A DNA stretch of 25,106 nt from a virus, in IMG/VR virus record IMGVR_UViG_3300035034_001446, positions 1 to 25,106 of that record; one strand, given 5' to 3'. The notes under the pieces are model-generated. The model worked only from the letters and a program-made list of their open reading frames with translations, had not been told where the DNA came from and ran no database searches. Shown piece by piece: positions 1 to 7,719 of the stretch (position 1 is the first letter of the stretch; each line of letters begins with the position of its first letter). Both the position numbers and the translations under genes were made by a program.

Positions 1-72
1 AAAAATTAACGTCCCAGCACTAAGTTCCTCTTGTGAATATTCTCGAGGTTCTTCGTTTGATAAATCTGTCAT
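1..72 (-). CDS. C-terminally cut hypothetical protein
   Basis: An open frame starts at ATG (72-70 on the minus strand) and runs off the left edge after 24 codons, beginning MTDLSNEEPREYSQEE. It lies 36 bases downstream of the stop of the next leftward gene, so it probably continues that transcript. The visible part is acidic and polar with no recognisable domain. The call rests only on the uninterrupted frame, a plausible start and operon position. Confidence 0.5.
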   Translation of the reverse strand, partial: MTDLSNEEPREYSQEELSAGTLIF

Positions 73-108
73 TATAATTGAATTTGATAGTATTATACCG
101 ATTTATTT

Positions 109-1668
109 CTACTGGTTTAGGTAAAAGTCTAATTTTTTTTGCATTTTATCTAGTTTTGGACCAGATTGTTTACCGAGAAGTTGCTTTTTAGCCTTTTCAT
201 AATTAAGATCTAATAGTGTTCTTTCTAATCGCTTTTTAGATTCTTCAGGTTTTGATATATTATGTGTTAATGATATAAGACCTCCTCTTATTCCGATTTC
301 ATATATTCTATCTATTTTACGCTTACTGTTAATTCCTTTATTATGTCTAAATTGTGATCTGTCTTCTGGAACTAATTTATATAACGCATCAATTAGAGCA
401 TTGGATTCAGCAATTTGATCTTGAGTAAGTTCTTCTTCTTCATTATCTTCTATTTCTTCTAGTTCCTTTTGTCTTTTAATAATATCTTCCACTTGATCTT
501 GTATTTTATTAGGATCAAGAGTATCAAGTTTAGACCATTTCTTTTTGTCTTCGTCTGACATTCTATTTTTTCTAAGTTGTACCACCGACTTAATGTAATT
601 ATAATATAACTCACGCAGTTGAGCAGTTAAGCTAGAATCTCTCTTAAATAATACCTTAGTTGAGGCTTTTCCACTAGATAGTTCTTCAATATCACCTACA
701 AGTTCATCTGGTTCTTTATCTTCTATCATTTCATTATAAATATCTACTTCTAATTGAAGATCCGGAGTAATTTCAATAGAATCTCCATCAGAATAAAATG
801 AATCGTCTTCTAATAACATAGTGGATACGTGATCTACTTCGATGTCACCTGCTGGAGGAGTCCAATGATCTCCATGGTCGTATGTTTCGTTAGTAGTCGC
901 GTTTGTTGAATATATGATGTTGAATAGTGCTCCATCTTCATCATTTGATAATCCTAGCAATTTACGATCCTCGTCGCTTATTACTCCTAATCCAAGATCA
1001 GTTGGAAATAATCCAATTCCATCTAAATAATCTATATACTCATCAGGTATTTTATCCTGATTAGATGTCAATGTTATAGCTATATTTGTAATATAATCAT
1101 CTATTATATTCTCATCATGCTCTACATCAGTTAAATTATCTCCGCCTTCATCAACATCAACATCAATTAGTTTTAAAACCGTAGGTCTACCTGTGATCAA
1201 CTTTAATACTTCTCCTAATAGATATGATTTTGCAGATTCAATGTTCGATGTTGAATTTTCTGATTCTAATATTAGCTCATGATTAAACAAACGCGTTCCT
1301 ACTTCTCTAAGTGCACTACCTATATCTAGATGTTTTAGAGTAATCCAATGAAACGGGGTTTTATTATGATTAAGAACTACACTTGGTCTACCAGGAGTTT
1401 TTATATTAAATACTCCTTTTAACCCATCTTCTCCTTTATAATCAATTTTCCTACCTGCAAATTTATTTCCACCTTTGTGAATAACTCGATATATAGTATC
1501 ACTTATAAATACCATTTTTATTCCGGGTTTTATCTCTGCATATCCATTGATAGTAGTTACATAAAGGAACCGACCTTCTTTAGTTGGACGTCCCTTGATC
1601 AATAGAACGGATCCCCTCCCTATTGATTCATTGAGTTTTTCGGAATAAAGTAAAATGTGCTTGTTCAT
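109..1668 (-). CDS. Large hypothetical phage protein with central coiled coil
   Basis: This 519-residue protein has no domain I recognise. The first 120 residues look beta-rich (alternating hydrophobic strands), the middle (about 165-330) is very acidic, and about 370-425 is a charged helix likely to form a coiled coil (QVEDIIKRQKELEEIEDNEE). The C-terminal 80 residues are basic. The N-terminus reads ILLYSEKLNES; residues 12-15 (LNE/S) loosely resemble the (L/I)xE/(A/G/S) cleavage site of T4 prohead protease gp21. It is transcribed divergently from the large gene at 1719, and an AATAAATAA motif ends only 4 bases before its ATG. A virion or head-interior role is inference from context only. 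Confidence 0.75.
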   Translation of the reverse strand: MNKHILLYSEKLNESIGRGSVLLIKGRPTKEGRFLYVTTINGYAEIKPGIKMVFISDTIYRVIHKGGNKFAGRKIDYKGEDGLKGVFNIKTPGRPSVVLNHNKTPFHWITLKHLDIGSALREVGTRLFNHELILESENSTSNIESAKSYLLGEVLKLITGRPTVLKLIDVDVDEGGDNLTDVEHDENIIDDYITNIAITLTSNQDKIPDEYIDYLDGIGLFPTDLGLGVISDEDRKLLGLSNDEDGALFNIIYSTNATTNETYDHGDHWTPPAGDIEVDHVSTMLLEDDSFYSDGDSIEITPDLQLEVDIYNEMIEDKEPDELVGDIEELSSGKASTKVLFKRDSSLTAQLRELYYNYIKSVVQLRKNRMSDEDKKKWSKLDTLDPNKIQDQVEDIIKRQKELEEIEDNEEEELTQDQIAESNALIDALYKLVPEDRSQFRHNKGINSKRKIDRIYEIGIRGGLISLTHNISKPEESKKRLERTLLDLNYEKAKKQLLGKQSGPKLDKMQKKLDFYLNQ

Positions 1669-1672
1669 AAAT

Positions 1673-1681
1673 TTATTTATT
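1673..1681 (-). promoter_or_regulatory. Late-promoter-like AATAAATAA, short spacing
   Basis: The minus strand reads AATAAATAA followed by 4 bases and the ATG at 1668. It matches the core of the T4 late promoter (TATAAATA), but the spacing would give an almost leaderless transcript. It may therefore be only an A/T-rich initiation region. Confidence 0.3.
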
Positions 1682-1686
1682 CTGCT

Positions 1687-1695
1687 AATAAATAA
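1687..1695 (+). promoter_or_regulatory. Late-promoter-like AATAAATAA
   Basis: AATAAATAA lies 23 bases before the ATG at 1719, in the 50-base divergent gap. It resembles the T4 late -10 element TATAAATA; no -35 is needed by that class. It belongs to a recurring set in this window. Confidence 0.5.
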
Positions 1696-1718
1696 AACTA
1701 TAAAAATTATACTAAACT

Positions 1719-3749
1719 ATGGCGTCTAAATTTAATGAACAAACAGGATTATATGAGCAGGTTAATGTAGATAACAATCAACCAGATGTAAATTCAGAAA
1801 CAAAAGATGAAGTAACTACTACTGAAAGAGCTGCTATTGCTAATGGAAACACTGGTAAGCTACACGCTTTTAAAATAAACTCTTCTAATTTAGATTCAAT
1901 TAATCAACTTATATCAGGCCAAATTAAAGAATGGAAATCTGAAAATCCACTTATTGTTTTAGGAAAAGATGGAACTCTTGGAGGAGAAGCAATGTTAAAT
2001 GGTAAACCTCTATATTTGATGCTTAGAATAGCTTCTAAAAAAGAAAGAGCATCTAGCGAATTACAATTAGAGTTAAGCGATAGAATATATTTACTATTAA
2101 ATACTAGCACAACTGAATTATCTAGTATTTTAAAGAACGCTGACAATATGGATCATAGAGTTAATGTTGCAGCTAAAGGACCAAATGGTGTTGAAAACAC
2201 AGTTGCAATTTGGAGTGAAAATGTTTCTAATGAGCCTACTCCAGATGATTCTACTAAAACCGAGAATACTGATAATGTTAATGTTGATATGGAAGCTCAA
2301 ATTGAGAATCCAGGAACCGCTGCAGGAATTTCAGGAACAGTTGAAGAGGGAATTAATGAACAGGATGCTAAATTTAACACTTCACTATATGATCCTAATA
2401 AACAAATAAAAGATAAAGGTGAAAGAGCTAAGGGTACGGAAGATATTGCTAAAACTGCAAGAGAAAAAGCTAAATATGCAGGACTAAATGAAGAGCAAAC
2501 TAAAGTGATGAAATCCTTAGGAGCAGCAGGTAAGAGAATAAAAATGTCTAATGGAGGATACGTAGTTAAATTAAACTTAACTAAAGGTAATACAGGAGTT
2601 GATGGAGTTGCTTATTTTTATAGCAATGGTAGAATGTATATAAAAACAAAAGCAGGTGGAAAGATATTGGCAAAAACTACATATAGAAATGGAGGTAAAA
2701 CGATATCAGTAGACGGAGGAGCAACAGTTAAAAGTGGAAGTGTATATCAAAATCTAAAAGATATCGCTAAGAATATACCAACTGAATCAACTGAATCAAC
2801 TAGTGAACCTACATTTAAAACTCAAGAAGAAGGAGATGCATTTAGAGCATGGGCAAATTCAACAGATGAATTAAAGAAGAAATACGGAAAAGAATCTAAA
2901 TTTGATTTAGATACTAAGGGTAAATTCAATAACTCATATATTAATAATGCGTTTGGAGCAGCTAAAGAAGATTATTTAGCCTATATGAAAAATAAAAAGA
3001 ACTTCAAATACAAAGAAGGTGATATTGTTTATTATAGAACTAATTCGGATGGCAAAGTTGATATTGTAAAGAATTCATCAGATGATAAAATTAAAGGAAC
3101 AGTTAATAAGCAAAAAAAGGAAATGGAAAAGGATAGAAAGACTACTCCAGTTGAGGATCAATATAACTCATTTGGTGCTAATCCTAACACATCAGAATCA
3201 ATTGCTACGAGTTTTGATATGTACAAACAAATAACAGAAGAAGGCCTAATTGATGAATTATCAAGTAAGGATGTTGACAGTCAAGCAGGATTAATTAAGG
3301 ATATGAAGGCTGGTAATCTTAAGAAAGGGAAAGTAATTAAACAAATCGACGACGATACAATTAAGGTAATTAATACAAAATCTGAAAAGGAAGAAACTAT
3401 TAAGCTATCGAATATTGTTCCAAAAGAAGATGCTAGAAACGCAGCTCTTAAGATAAAAGCAAGTAGAAAAAAGGACGAAGAAAAGGATAAGGAGAAGGAA
3501 AAGAAAACAGATTTAGAAAAATCAGAAGAAAAATTAAACAAAGAAAAAGAAGAAACTAAATCTATTAAACAAAAGCTTAAAGATAAGAGAAAAGAAAAAA
3601 GAAATCTTAAAAAGGCTAATCGTAAAGATAATAGACAAAAGAGAAAAAAGAAAAAGATAGAAAAGGTTCAAAGTAAAATAGACGACGCAAGTGAATCAGT
3701 TGTTTATGACTTTTCAGAATTTATAGAAAAAACAAATAAATTGAACTAA
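1719..3749 (+). CDS. Large hypothetical protein with basic coiled-coil C-terminus
   Basis: This 676-residue protein is not recognised. Residues 1-45 are polar and low-complexity. About 50-155 looks like a compact alpha/beta domain, and about 250-350 is Gly/Lys-rich and beta-like. From about 560 to 660 it is an extremely Lys/Glu-rich helix (KKDEEKDKEKEKK and similar), probably a long charged coiled coil. Residues 485-489 read FGANP, a short motif shared with the proteins at 6877 and 8733, followed by FDMYKQITEEG, which resembles the gp21-type cleavage pattern. A nine-base late-like motif precedes it. Its TAA stop overlaps the next ATG (TAATG), so the small membrane protein is probably translationally coupled. 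A structural or internal-head role is possible but unproven. Confidence 0.8.
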   Translation: MASKFNEQTGLYEQVNVDNNQPDVNSETKDEVTTTERAAIANGNTGKLHAFKINSSNLDSINQLISGQIKEWKSENPLIVLGKDGTLGGEAMLNGKPLYLMLRIASKKERASSELQLELSDRIYLLLNTSTTELSSILKNADNMDHRVNVAAKGPNGVENTVAIWSENVSNEPTPDDSTKTENTDNVNVDMEAQIENPGTAAGISGTVEEGINEQDAKFNTSLYDPNKQIKDKGERAKGTEDIAKTAREKAKYAGLNEEQTKVMKSLGAAGKRIKMSNGGYVVKLNLTKGNTGVDGVAYFYSNGRMYIKTKAGGKILAKTTYRNGGKTISVDGGATVKSGSVYQNLKDIAKNIPTESTESTSEPTFKTQEEGDAFRAWANSTDELKKKYGKESKFDLDTKGKFNNSYINNAFGAAKEDYLAYMKNKKNFKYKEGDIVYYRTNSDGKVDIVKNSSDDKIKGTVNKQKKEMEKDRKTTPVEDQYNSFGANPNTSESIATSFDMYKQITEEGLIDELSSKDVDSQAGLIKDMKAGNLKKGKVIKQIDDDTIKVINTKSEKEETIKLSNIVPKEDARNAALKIKASRKKDEEKDKEKEKKTDLEKSEEKLNKEKEETKSIKQKLKDKRKEKRNLKKANRKDNRQKRKKKKIEKVQSKIDDASESVVYDFSEFIEKTNKLN

Positions 3750-3946
3750 TGCCACTTCCGATATCAATAAAAGAATTTGTAAAGGACCCAGTTAAATCAC
3801 TGTTATTTTTAACTATATGTGCTATTATGTATTTGTATATAGACAATAAAATGATGTATACTGGTTTAATAGAAAAACAAGATGATAGAATTGTTCTACT
3901 TGAAGAAAAAGTAGATGATCTATATGATAAATTAAGCGAGAAATGA
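3749..3946 (+). CDS. Small single-pass membrane protein with coiled coil
   Basis: This is a 65-residue protein. After a short cytoplasmic-looking start (MPLPISIKEFVKDP) there is one hydrophobic helix at about 15-33 (SLLFLTICAIMYLYI), then a charged heptad-like helix (DDRIVLLEEKVDDLYDKL) to the end. Start overlaps the previous stop as TAATG, and its own stop overlaps the next ATG as ATGA, so three genes are chained. Size and topology fit a holin accessory, a spanin-like subunit or a phage inner-membrane protein. No family motif decides between these. Confidence 0.7.
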   Translation: MPLPISIKEFVKDPVKSLLFLTICAIMYLYIDNKMMYTGLIEKQDDRIVLLEEKVDDLYDKLSEK

Positions 3947-4464
3947 AAAACAAACCTGTAGTAATAACGATAATTGTAGTATTTCTAGGAATAATAGTGT
4001 TTGATCAATTTGGAAAGTATTTAATTAATGAGAACCTTAAAGAAAAGGATAAGAAGTACGAAGAGACTTTAAAGCATGTTGATAGTACCCTATTTATAGT
4101 TGATAAGCAAATAAGTAAACGTAAAGCATTAGAAACTGAAAAAAAGAATTCGATTAAAAAAATCGATTCACTTACAGACAAAATCAATAACCAAACTCCA
4201 GAAGTTCAATATATAACGGATGTTCAATATGTAACTGAAACATTGCACGTTTCTCCTAAGTTAGAAAAACTAGAAATGGTAAAAATGTCTGAGTTCAAAA
4301 TAGCAGAGCCTATTACTAAACTAAAAGACTCAGTTGTTTATAATTATATCGAAATAGATTCAATCATCTACATATATGATACAATTAATATGATACATAT
4401 TGACACTATTCTAATAACAGATCCTAAGATAATAAAGAAAATTAAAAGGAAGTATTTAGATTAA
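3943..4464 (+). CDS. Membrane-anchored protein, candidate spanin-like or envelope protein
   Basis: This 173-residue protein has one N-terminal hydrophobic helix at about 4-23 (PVVITIIVVFLGIIVFDQF), then a charged helical stretch at about 32-85 with coiled-coil character. The C-terminal half is rich in Val, Ile and Tyr and is probably beta-structured. There is no lipobox cysteine, so it is not an Rz1-type lipoprotein. One N-terminal anchor plus a long periplasmic coiled coil is the layout of inner-membrane spanins (i-spanins), but the endolysin is almost 20 kb away and no outer-membrane partner is visible. Its stop abuts the convergent NADAR gene with no spacer. Confidence 0.7.
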   Translation: MKNKPVVITIIVVFLGIIVFDQFGKYLINENLKEKDKKYEETLKHVDSTLFIVDKQISKRKALETEKKNSIKKIDSLTDKINNQTPEVQYITDVQYVTETLHVSPKLEKLEMVKMSEFKIAEPITKLKDSVVYNYIEIDSIIYIYDTINMIHIDTILITDPKIIKKIKRKYLD

Positions 4465-4926
4465 CTATAATTCAGATCTAATTTCCATCCATATTTTACC
4501 GAGAATATTTTCACCTTCCCATGTACCGTCATCTAATTTCTTAGCTCCCCAGAATAAACCTGATCCCCTTGGACGTGATGTTACGTCTTCGTATATTGGT
4601 AAACCATCCGTCTTTAATAGTTGATCTACGAGTCCCGGATGTTGCTCACATTTCAACTTAACACACATTCGCATGTTTTCTATATCTAGATGTCCCATTG
4701 GAGTGATATTCATTAATGATTTGTGCTTTTTAGCCTTCATCTTAGCGCCCATTGGACTTTTTTCAGCTCGAATTACTTCTCGTATTTCTTCATCTTCAAA
4801 CCTTAATGCTTGAAATAGAGCTTCTGTTGTTCTCCAGGTTTTACCATTATACTCAACTGGATAAGGAGACATGTTCCCTAGCCAACCAAACGGTAATGCT
4901 ACTTTTGTAAATGATATACTTTCCAT
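4465..4926 (-). CDS. NADAR domain protein (YbiA/RibX-like N-glycosidase fold)
   Basis: The 153 residues cover essentially one NADAR domain, the usual length. Diagnostic features are the N-terminal FGWLGNMSPYPVEYNGKTW, then TTEALFQALRF with the conserved Glu at residue 35, and the C-terminal GENILGKIWMEIRSEL (family consensus roughly G-x-N-x-L-G-x-x-L-M-x-x-R). NADAR proteins cleave N-glycosidic bonds of ribose-phosphate or ADP-ribose compounds, and some reverse ADP-ribosylation of guanine in DNA made by DarT-type toxins. In a phage, removing host-imposed ADP-ribose from phage DNA, or handling NAD-derived signals, is plausible but inferred. It is convergent with the membrane-protein gene and divergent from the gene at 4973. 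No late-like motif precedes its start. Confidence 0.88.
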   Translation of the reverse strand: MESISFTKVALPFGWLGNMSPYPVEYNGKTWRTTEALFQALRFEDEEIREVIRAEKSPMGAKMKAKKHKSLMNITPMGHLDIENMRMCVKLKCEQHPGLVDQLLKTDGLPIYEDVTSRPRGSGLFWGAKKLDDGTWEGENILGKIWMEIRSEL

Positions 4927-4947
4927 AATTTAATAATACTTACATTG

Positions 4948-4956
4948 AATAAATAA
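4948..4956 (+). promoter_or_regulatory. Late-promoter-like AATAAATAA
   Basis: AATAAATAA lies 16 bases before the ATG at 4973, in the divergent gap with the NADAR gene. It belongs to the recurring T4-late-like set. Confidence 0.5.
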
Positions 4957-4972
4957 TAAAAACATTATATTG

Positions 4973-6103
4973 ATGAGAGCACTTAGCTTTAACGATTTTT
5001 GTATTAACGAGGGAGCATCCGTAAACAAAAGAAACGGCATGGTTACTTTAAATTGGAGTGATGATAGAAACGATGAATACGAATTTCTTAAGACTAATAA
5101 TACAATGGAGGTTGCTAATATTAGAAAAACAGGAAGAGGAAATTTTCCAATTTACTTTGGACTATCAGTAGATCAAAATAGATTAGCAGAATTACAAAAG
5201 AAAGCAGACGTTAAAATGACATTAGATTGGTTAAAGCAGTCTAAGATAGAAGGAGGATTAAAGTCTATAGTTCAATTTGCTCAGCCTACTATTAACTACA
5301 TTAAACAACAGCATTCAGTTGACTACGTGATCCCTATGGGATCCACAAAAGGTTTATCTAAAGACCTAAGTGATGCAATTTCTGAATTAATAGGAAATGC
5401 AGATGTTGTTCCATTGGATAAGTATGAATTTGATAATATATCACAGGCTATAAATTGGGAATATGTAGAATCATATGAAGATAATCCTAAAACTAAATCA
5501 ATATTGCCTCAGTTAATTGCAATAATCAGAGAAGAAATAGATACAACATCAACTGAAGTTCTAAATAGATTACGAAAAGTAACAGATTGGCGAGAACTTA
5601 AAGGACTATTATTAAGAAGTAATCCAAATAATAGATATTTTGATAAAGAAGATGAGATCGTTTGGAAAAATGATTCATTTAAAATACGAAGCAGTGGAGA
5701 ATTATGGGCAGGATTAAGACAAGCTTTTAAAACTAAGTATCAAACTCCTAAGAAAAGTGGAGAATTTGGAAGTCCTGAATTCATGGAAGCATTTAAAAAC
5801 TGTGTTTTGCGTAGTAAGACGATGCTACTAGTTGATGATAATACAAGATCTAAGAAGGATATATCGAATATAATAGATACACTATTAGAAGTAGGAGATA
5901 ATATTTTAGCCGATATACCAAATAGACCAACATTAGATCAATCAACGTGGATGAAGAGAATAATATCATATGTACTTATTTTCATACCAGACCACAAAGC
6001 AAAAATATCAAACAAGGTTAATTTAGCTAAGGATGACGAAGTTAAGTCAATTGAGCCTTTTTACAATATTAATCAAGAAATAGAATATTTCGAAGATAAA
6101 TAA
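4973..6103 (+). CDS. Protein with capsid-targeting-like N-terminus, possible phosphoribosyltransferase-like fold
   Basis: The frame opens one codon earlier at TTG (4970), but the ATG at 4973 is the better start. The 376-residue product begins MRALSFNDFCINEGAS. Residues 5-13 (SFNDFCINE, then G) fit the T4 internal-protein targeting sequence followed by an (I/L)xE/(A/G) prohead-protease cut. Two later stretches, VDYVIPMGSTKGLSKDLSD (about 117) and LLVDDNTRSKKDISN (about 285), have the spacing and hydrophobic-strand-then-DD look of type I phosphoribosyltransferases (PRPP loop VVDDxxxTGxT). The TG of that loop is absent, so this fold call is tentative. It is preceded by a late-like motif. A head-packaged enzyme or effector is an inference. 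Confidence 0.8.
   Translation: MRALSFNDFCINEGASVNKRNGMVTLNWSDDRNDEYEFLKTNNTMEVANIRKTGRGNFPIYFGLSVDQNRLAELQKKADVKMTLDWLKQSKIEGGLKSIVQFAQPTINYIKQQHSVDYVIPMGSTKGLSKDLSDAISELIGNADVVPLDKYEFDNISQAINWEYVESYEDNPKTKSILPQLIAIIREEIDTTSTEVLNRLRKVTDWRELKGLLLRSNPNNRYFDKEDEIVWKNDSFKIRSSGELWAGLRQAFKTKYQTPKKSGEFGSPEFMEAFKNCVLRSKTMLLVDDNTRSKKDISNIIDTLLEVGDNILADIPNRPTLDQSTWMKRIISYVLIFIPDHKAKISNKVNLAKDDEVKSIEPFYNINQEIEYFEDK
6095..6103 (+). promoter_or_regulatory. Late-promoter-like GATAAATAA inside preceding gene end
   Basis: GATAAATAA encodes the last residues and the stop (D-K-stop) of the gene ending at 6103 and lies 19 bases before the ATG at 6123. It belongs to the recurring late-like set. Confidence 0.45.
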
Positions 6104-6122
6104 TTAAAATAATTTATATACA

Positions 6123-6875
6123 ATGGCAGAAAATAATAGAGTTTTAAACCATTCAGAATTCGCGGCTAAGTATAACCAACAATCTGAACAGGACATTGCC
6201 GCTAGCTATTCAGAAATGGAATCAGCATCAGATAACTTTCAAGAAGGATTTGATGATACATCATACGAAGACGGGCAAACTGGTCCAAAGAGACCTATAG
6301 CTCAAGGAAATCAGGAAACACCTGACTCACCTGATTCAATGCCAACTCAACCAACTGAAGGAATGGCTGCACCTACTGATGAAGAAGAAGAAGAAGAAGA
6401 TCACGTTACTCCAGAAGAAATAGAAAACGATTTTGAATCTGAAGAAGAGGAAGAAGATGATTTTGAAGACGATGGATCAGGAGATCCAGAAGCTGGAAAT
6501 CCAGAAGAAGGATCTGAAGAAGACGAAGATGAGGAAGAAGATGAAGAAGAAGAAACTAACGAGTCTGTAAAAGTTATTAGAAATCGTATAATTTTAGAAT
6601 CATTTGATGATTTCGAAGCAAGAGGTCCTATTCCTATTCCTCCTAATGCACGTGGAGATATGTACCAAGATGAACTTGAAACAATTGAACTTGATTTCGA
6701 AGGAAATGAAGAAGAAGAAGAAGAAGAAAACGAAGAATGTTTCGTAACATGTAAATCATGTGGATCTAAAAAAGAAATAGAAAGAGGATCATATCCAATG
6801 GGAGTTGCAAATCAAGAGGATCCAAGCTCATGGTGGCAAGGAGCTGAAATGGGAATGCAATGTGGATGTAGTTAA
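6123..6875 (+). CDS. Highly acidic poly-Glu protein with C-terminal zinc ribbon
   Basis: This 250-residue protein is dominated by Glu/Asp runs (about 86-145 and 196-205) coded mostly by GAA repeats. Between these, residues 150-167 form a short ordered-looking island containing ILESFDDFEARG, which resembles the targeting-like motif of neighbouring proteins. The N-terminus (VLNHSEFAAKY) weakly resembles it too. The C-terminus has C210-x2-C213 and C247-x-C249, a likely zinc-binding pair, around WWQG. No family is recognised. The extreme acidity suits a DNA mimic, a scaffold or core protein, or a partner of basic DNA-binding proteins. The next gene starts 2 bases after its stop. Confidence 0.8.
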   Translation: MAENNRVLNHSEFAAKYNQQSEQDIAASYSEMESASDNFQEGFDDTSYEDGQTGPKRPIAQGNQETPDSPDSMPTQPTEGMAAPTDEEEEEEDHVTPEEIENDFESEEEEEDDFEDDGSGDPEAGNPEEGSEEDEDEEEDEEEETNESVKVIRNRIILESFDDFEARGPIPIPPNARGDMYQDELETIELDFEGNEEEEEEENEECFVTCKSCGSKKEIERGSYPMGVANQEDPSSWWQGAEMGMQCGCS

Positions 6876-6876
6876 T

Positions 6877-7257
6877 ATGAAAAATTCTAAACAACATAGG
6901 GTTATAGAATCATTTTGTGATTTCATGGGAGCAACTAAAGCTATTCAAAAAGGAAACTCAACACAACCTGCTCAGTTTGCACATTTTGGAGCAAACCCAG
7001 ATGAGAACCTAGATGAAGATCCAAACCAAGGTAAATTACCATTTGAGTTTGAGAATCGTCCAGAAATAGGAGAAGAGGCTACTTTAAGTAAACTTACTTT
7101 AATGTTTGAGAAAATACAAGCTATTGCAGAAGCTGGATCTAATAAATCAAAGAATGTAAATGGTGAAGTTAGTCCATATATTGAACGTGAGATTGAATTA
7201 GCATACAAGCATTTAAGAGAAGGTTATTTAAGATTAATGGACATGAGGTCACATTAA
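6877..7257 (+). CDS. Small hypothetical protein with targeting-like N-terminus
   Basis: The frame is open from 6805, but the ATG at 6877, just after the previous stop, gives the natural 126-residue product starting MKNSKQHRVIESFCDFMG. ESFCDF parallels ESFDDF inside the preceding protein and the SYSDF/TYSDF starts of other genes here. Residues 37-41 read FGANP, shared with the proteins at 1719 and 8733. The C-terminal half (about 65-126) is predicted helical (LSKLTLMFEKIQAIAEAG and REIELAYKHLREGYLRLMD). It was probably co-transcribed with the acidic protein. Function unknown; an internal-head or structural role is inferred. Its 3' end overlaps the convergent gene by 9 bases. Confidence 0.75.
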   Translation: MKNSKQHRVIESFCDFMGATKAIQKGNSTQPAQFAHFGANPDENLDEDPNQGKLPFEFENRPEIGEEATLSKLTLMFEKIQAIAEAGSNKSKNVNGEVSPYIEREIELAYKHLREGYLRLMDMRSH

Positions 7258-7461
7258 TTCATCACCGAGATTACTATCAAATAATCTATCATCCCAATTT
7301 AATAATACATCAGATAGCTCGTCATTAATCATGGCGAGCATTTCTATTTTAGAATAACCATCTGGTCCCTTTCCTGTTAGAATATTAGCCTCAATATTTT
7401 TTACCTTCTTTAATATATCAGACTCTAATCCTTTTTTAACTTGTTCTAATTCCTTGTCCAT
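7249..7461 (-). CDS. Small helical hypothetical protein
   Basis: This 70-residue, mostly helical, charged protein starts MDKELEQVKKGLESDILKK. It is last in a leftward cluster of four small genes, starting 6 bases after the GIY-YIG gene stop, and its end overlaps the convergent gene by 9 bases. No known motif is seen. Its reality is supported by tight packing and composition like its neighbours. Confidence 0.6.
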   Translation of the reverse strand: MDKELEQVKKGLESDILKKVKNIEANILTGKGPDGYSKIEMLAMINDELSDVLLNWDDRLFDSNLGDELM

Positions 7462-7467
7462 GATATT

Positions 7468-7719
7468 TTATACTTGATTTATCAATTCAGTTTTCTTTTT
7501 TCTGCTCAACTGTTTTATAGCATATTCACGCTTAAGTGCTTCTGATTTATTTGAAAGTTCTTCTACATAAAGTAAAGTGAGTGGACCACGTCCTCTCGTA
7601 TACTTAGCCCCTTTACCCTTAGTATGAGTTTCTAACCGTTTCTGAACATCAGTTGTTATTCCTGTGTAGTAGCTTCCGTCTCCACATGCAAGGATATAGA
7701 CGTACCAGTTTTTTGACAT
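7468..7719 (-). CDS. GIY-YIG nuclease domain protein (UPF0213/YhbQ-like)
   Basis: The 83 residues span a single minimal GIY-YIG domain: WYVYILACGDGSYYTGIT supplies the GIY-like (YVY) and YIG-like (YTG) strands. The conserved Arg follows in VQKRLETH, and the catalytic Glu in KSEALKREYAIK. This matches the short UPF0213/YhbQ type rather than long homing enzymes with added DNA-binding modules. It may cut nucleic acid in repair, or act as a small mobile nuclease. Its first 64 bases overlap, in another frame, the 3' end of the gene at 7656-8021, more than is usual here. Confidence 0.88.
   Translation of the reverse strand: MSKNWYVYILACGDGSYYTGITTDVQKRLETHTKGKGAKYTRGRGPLTLLYVEELSNKSEALKREYAIKQLSRKKKTELINQV

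Noticed and set aside
3281-3541. Open reverse-strand frame opposite the Lys/Glu-rich end of the gene at 1719
   Set aside because: It is a Ser/Phe-rich antisense mirror of a low-complexity coding region with no independent start context; similar mirrors opposite the polymerase, portal and gp4 genes were dropped.
6377-6555. GAA/GAAGAC runs as a tandem DNA repeat element
   Set aside because: They are in frame, irregular, and explained by poly-Glu coding of the acidic protein.
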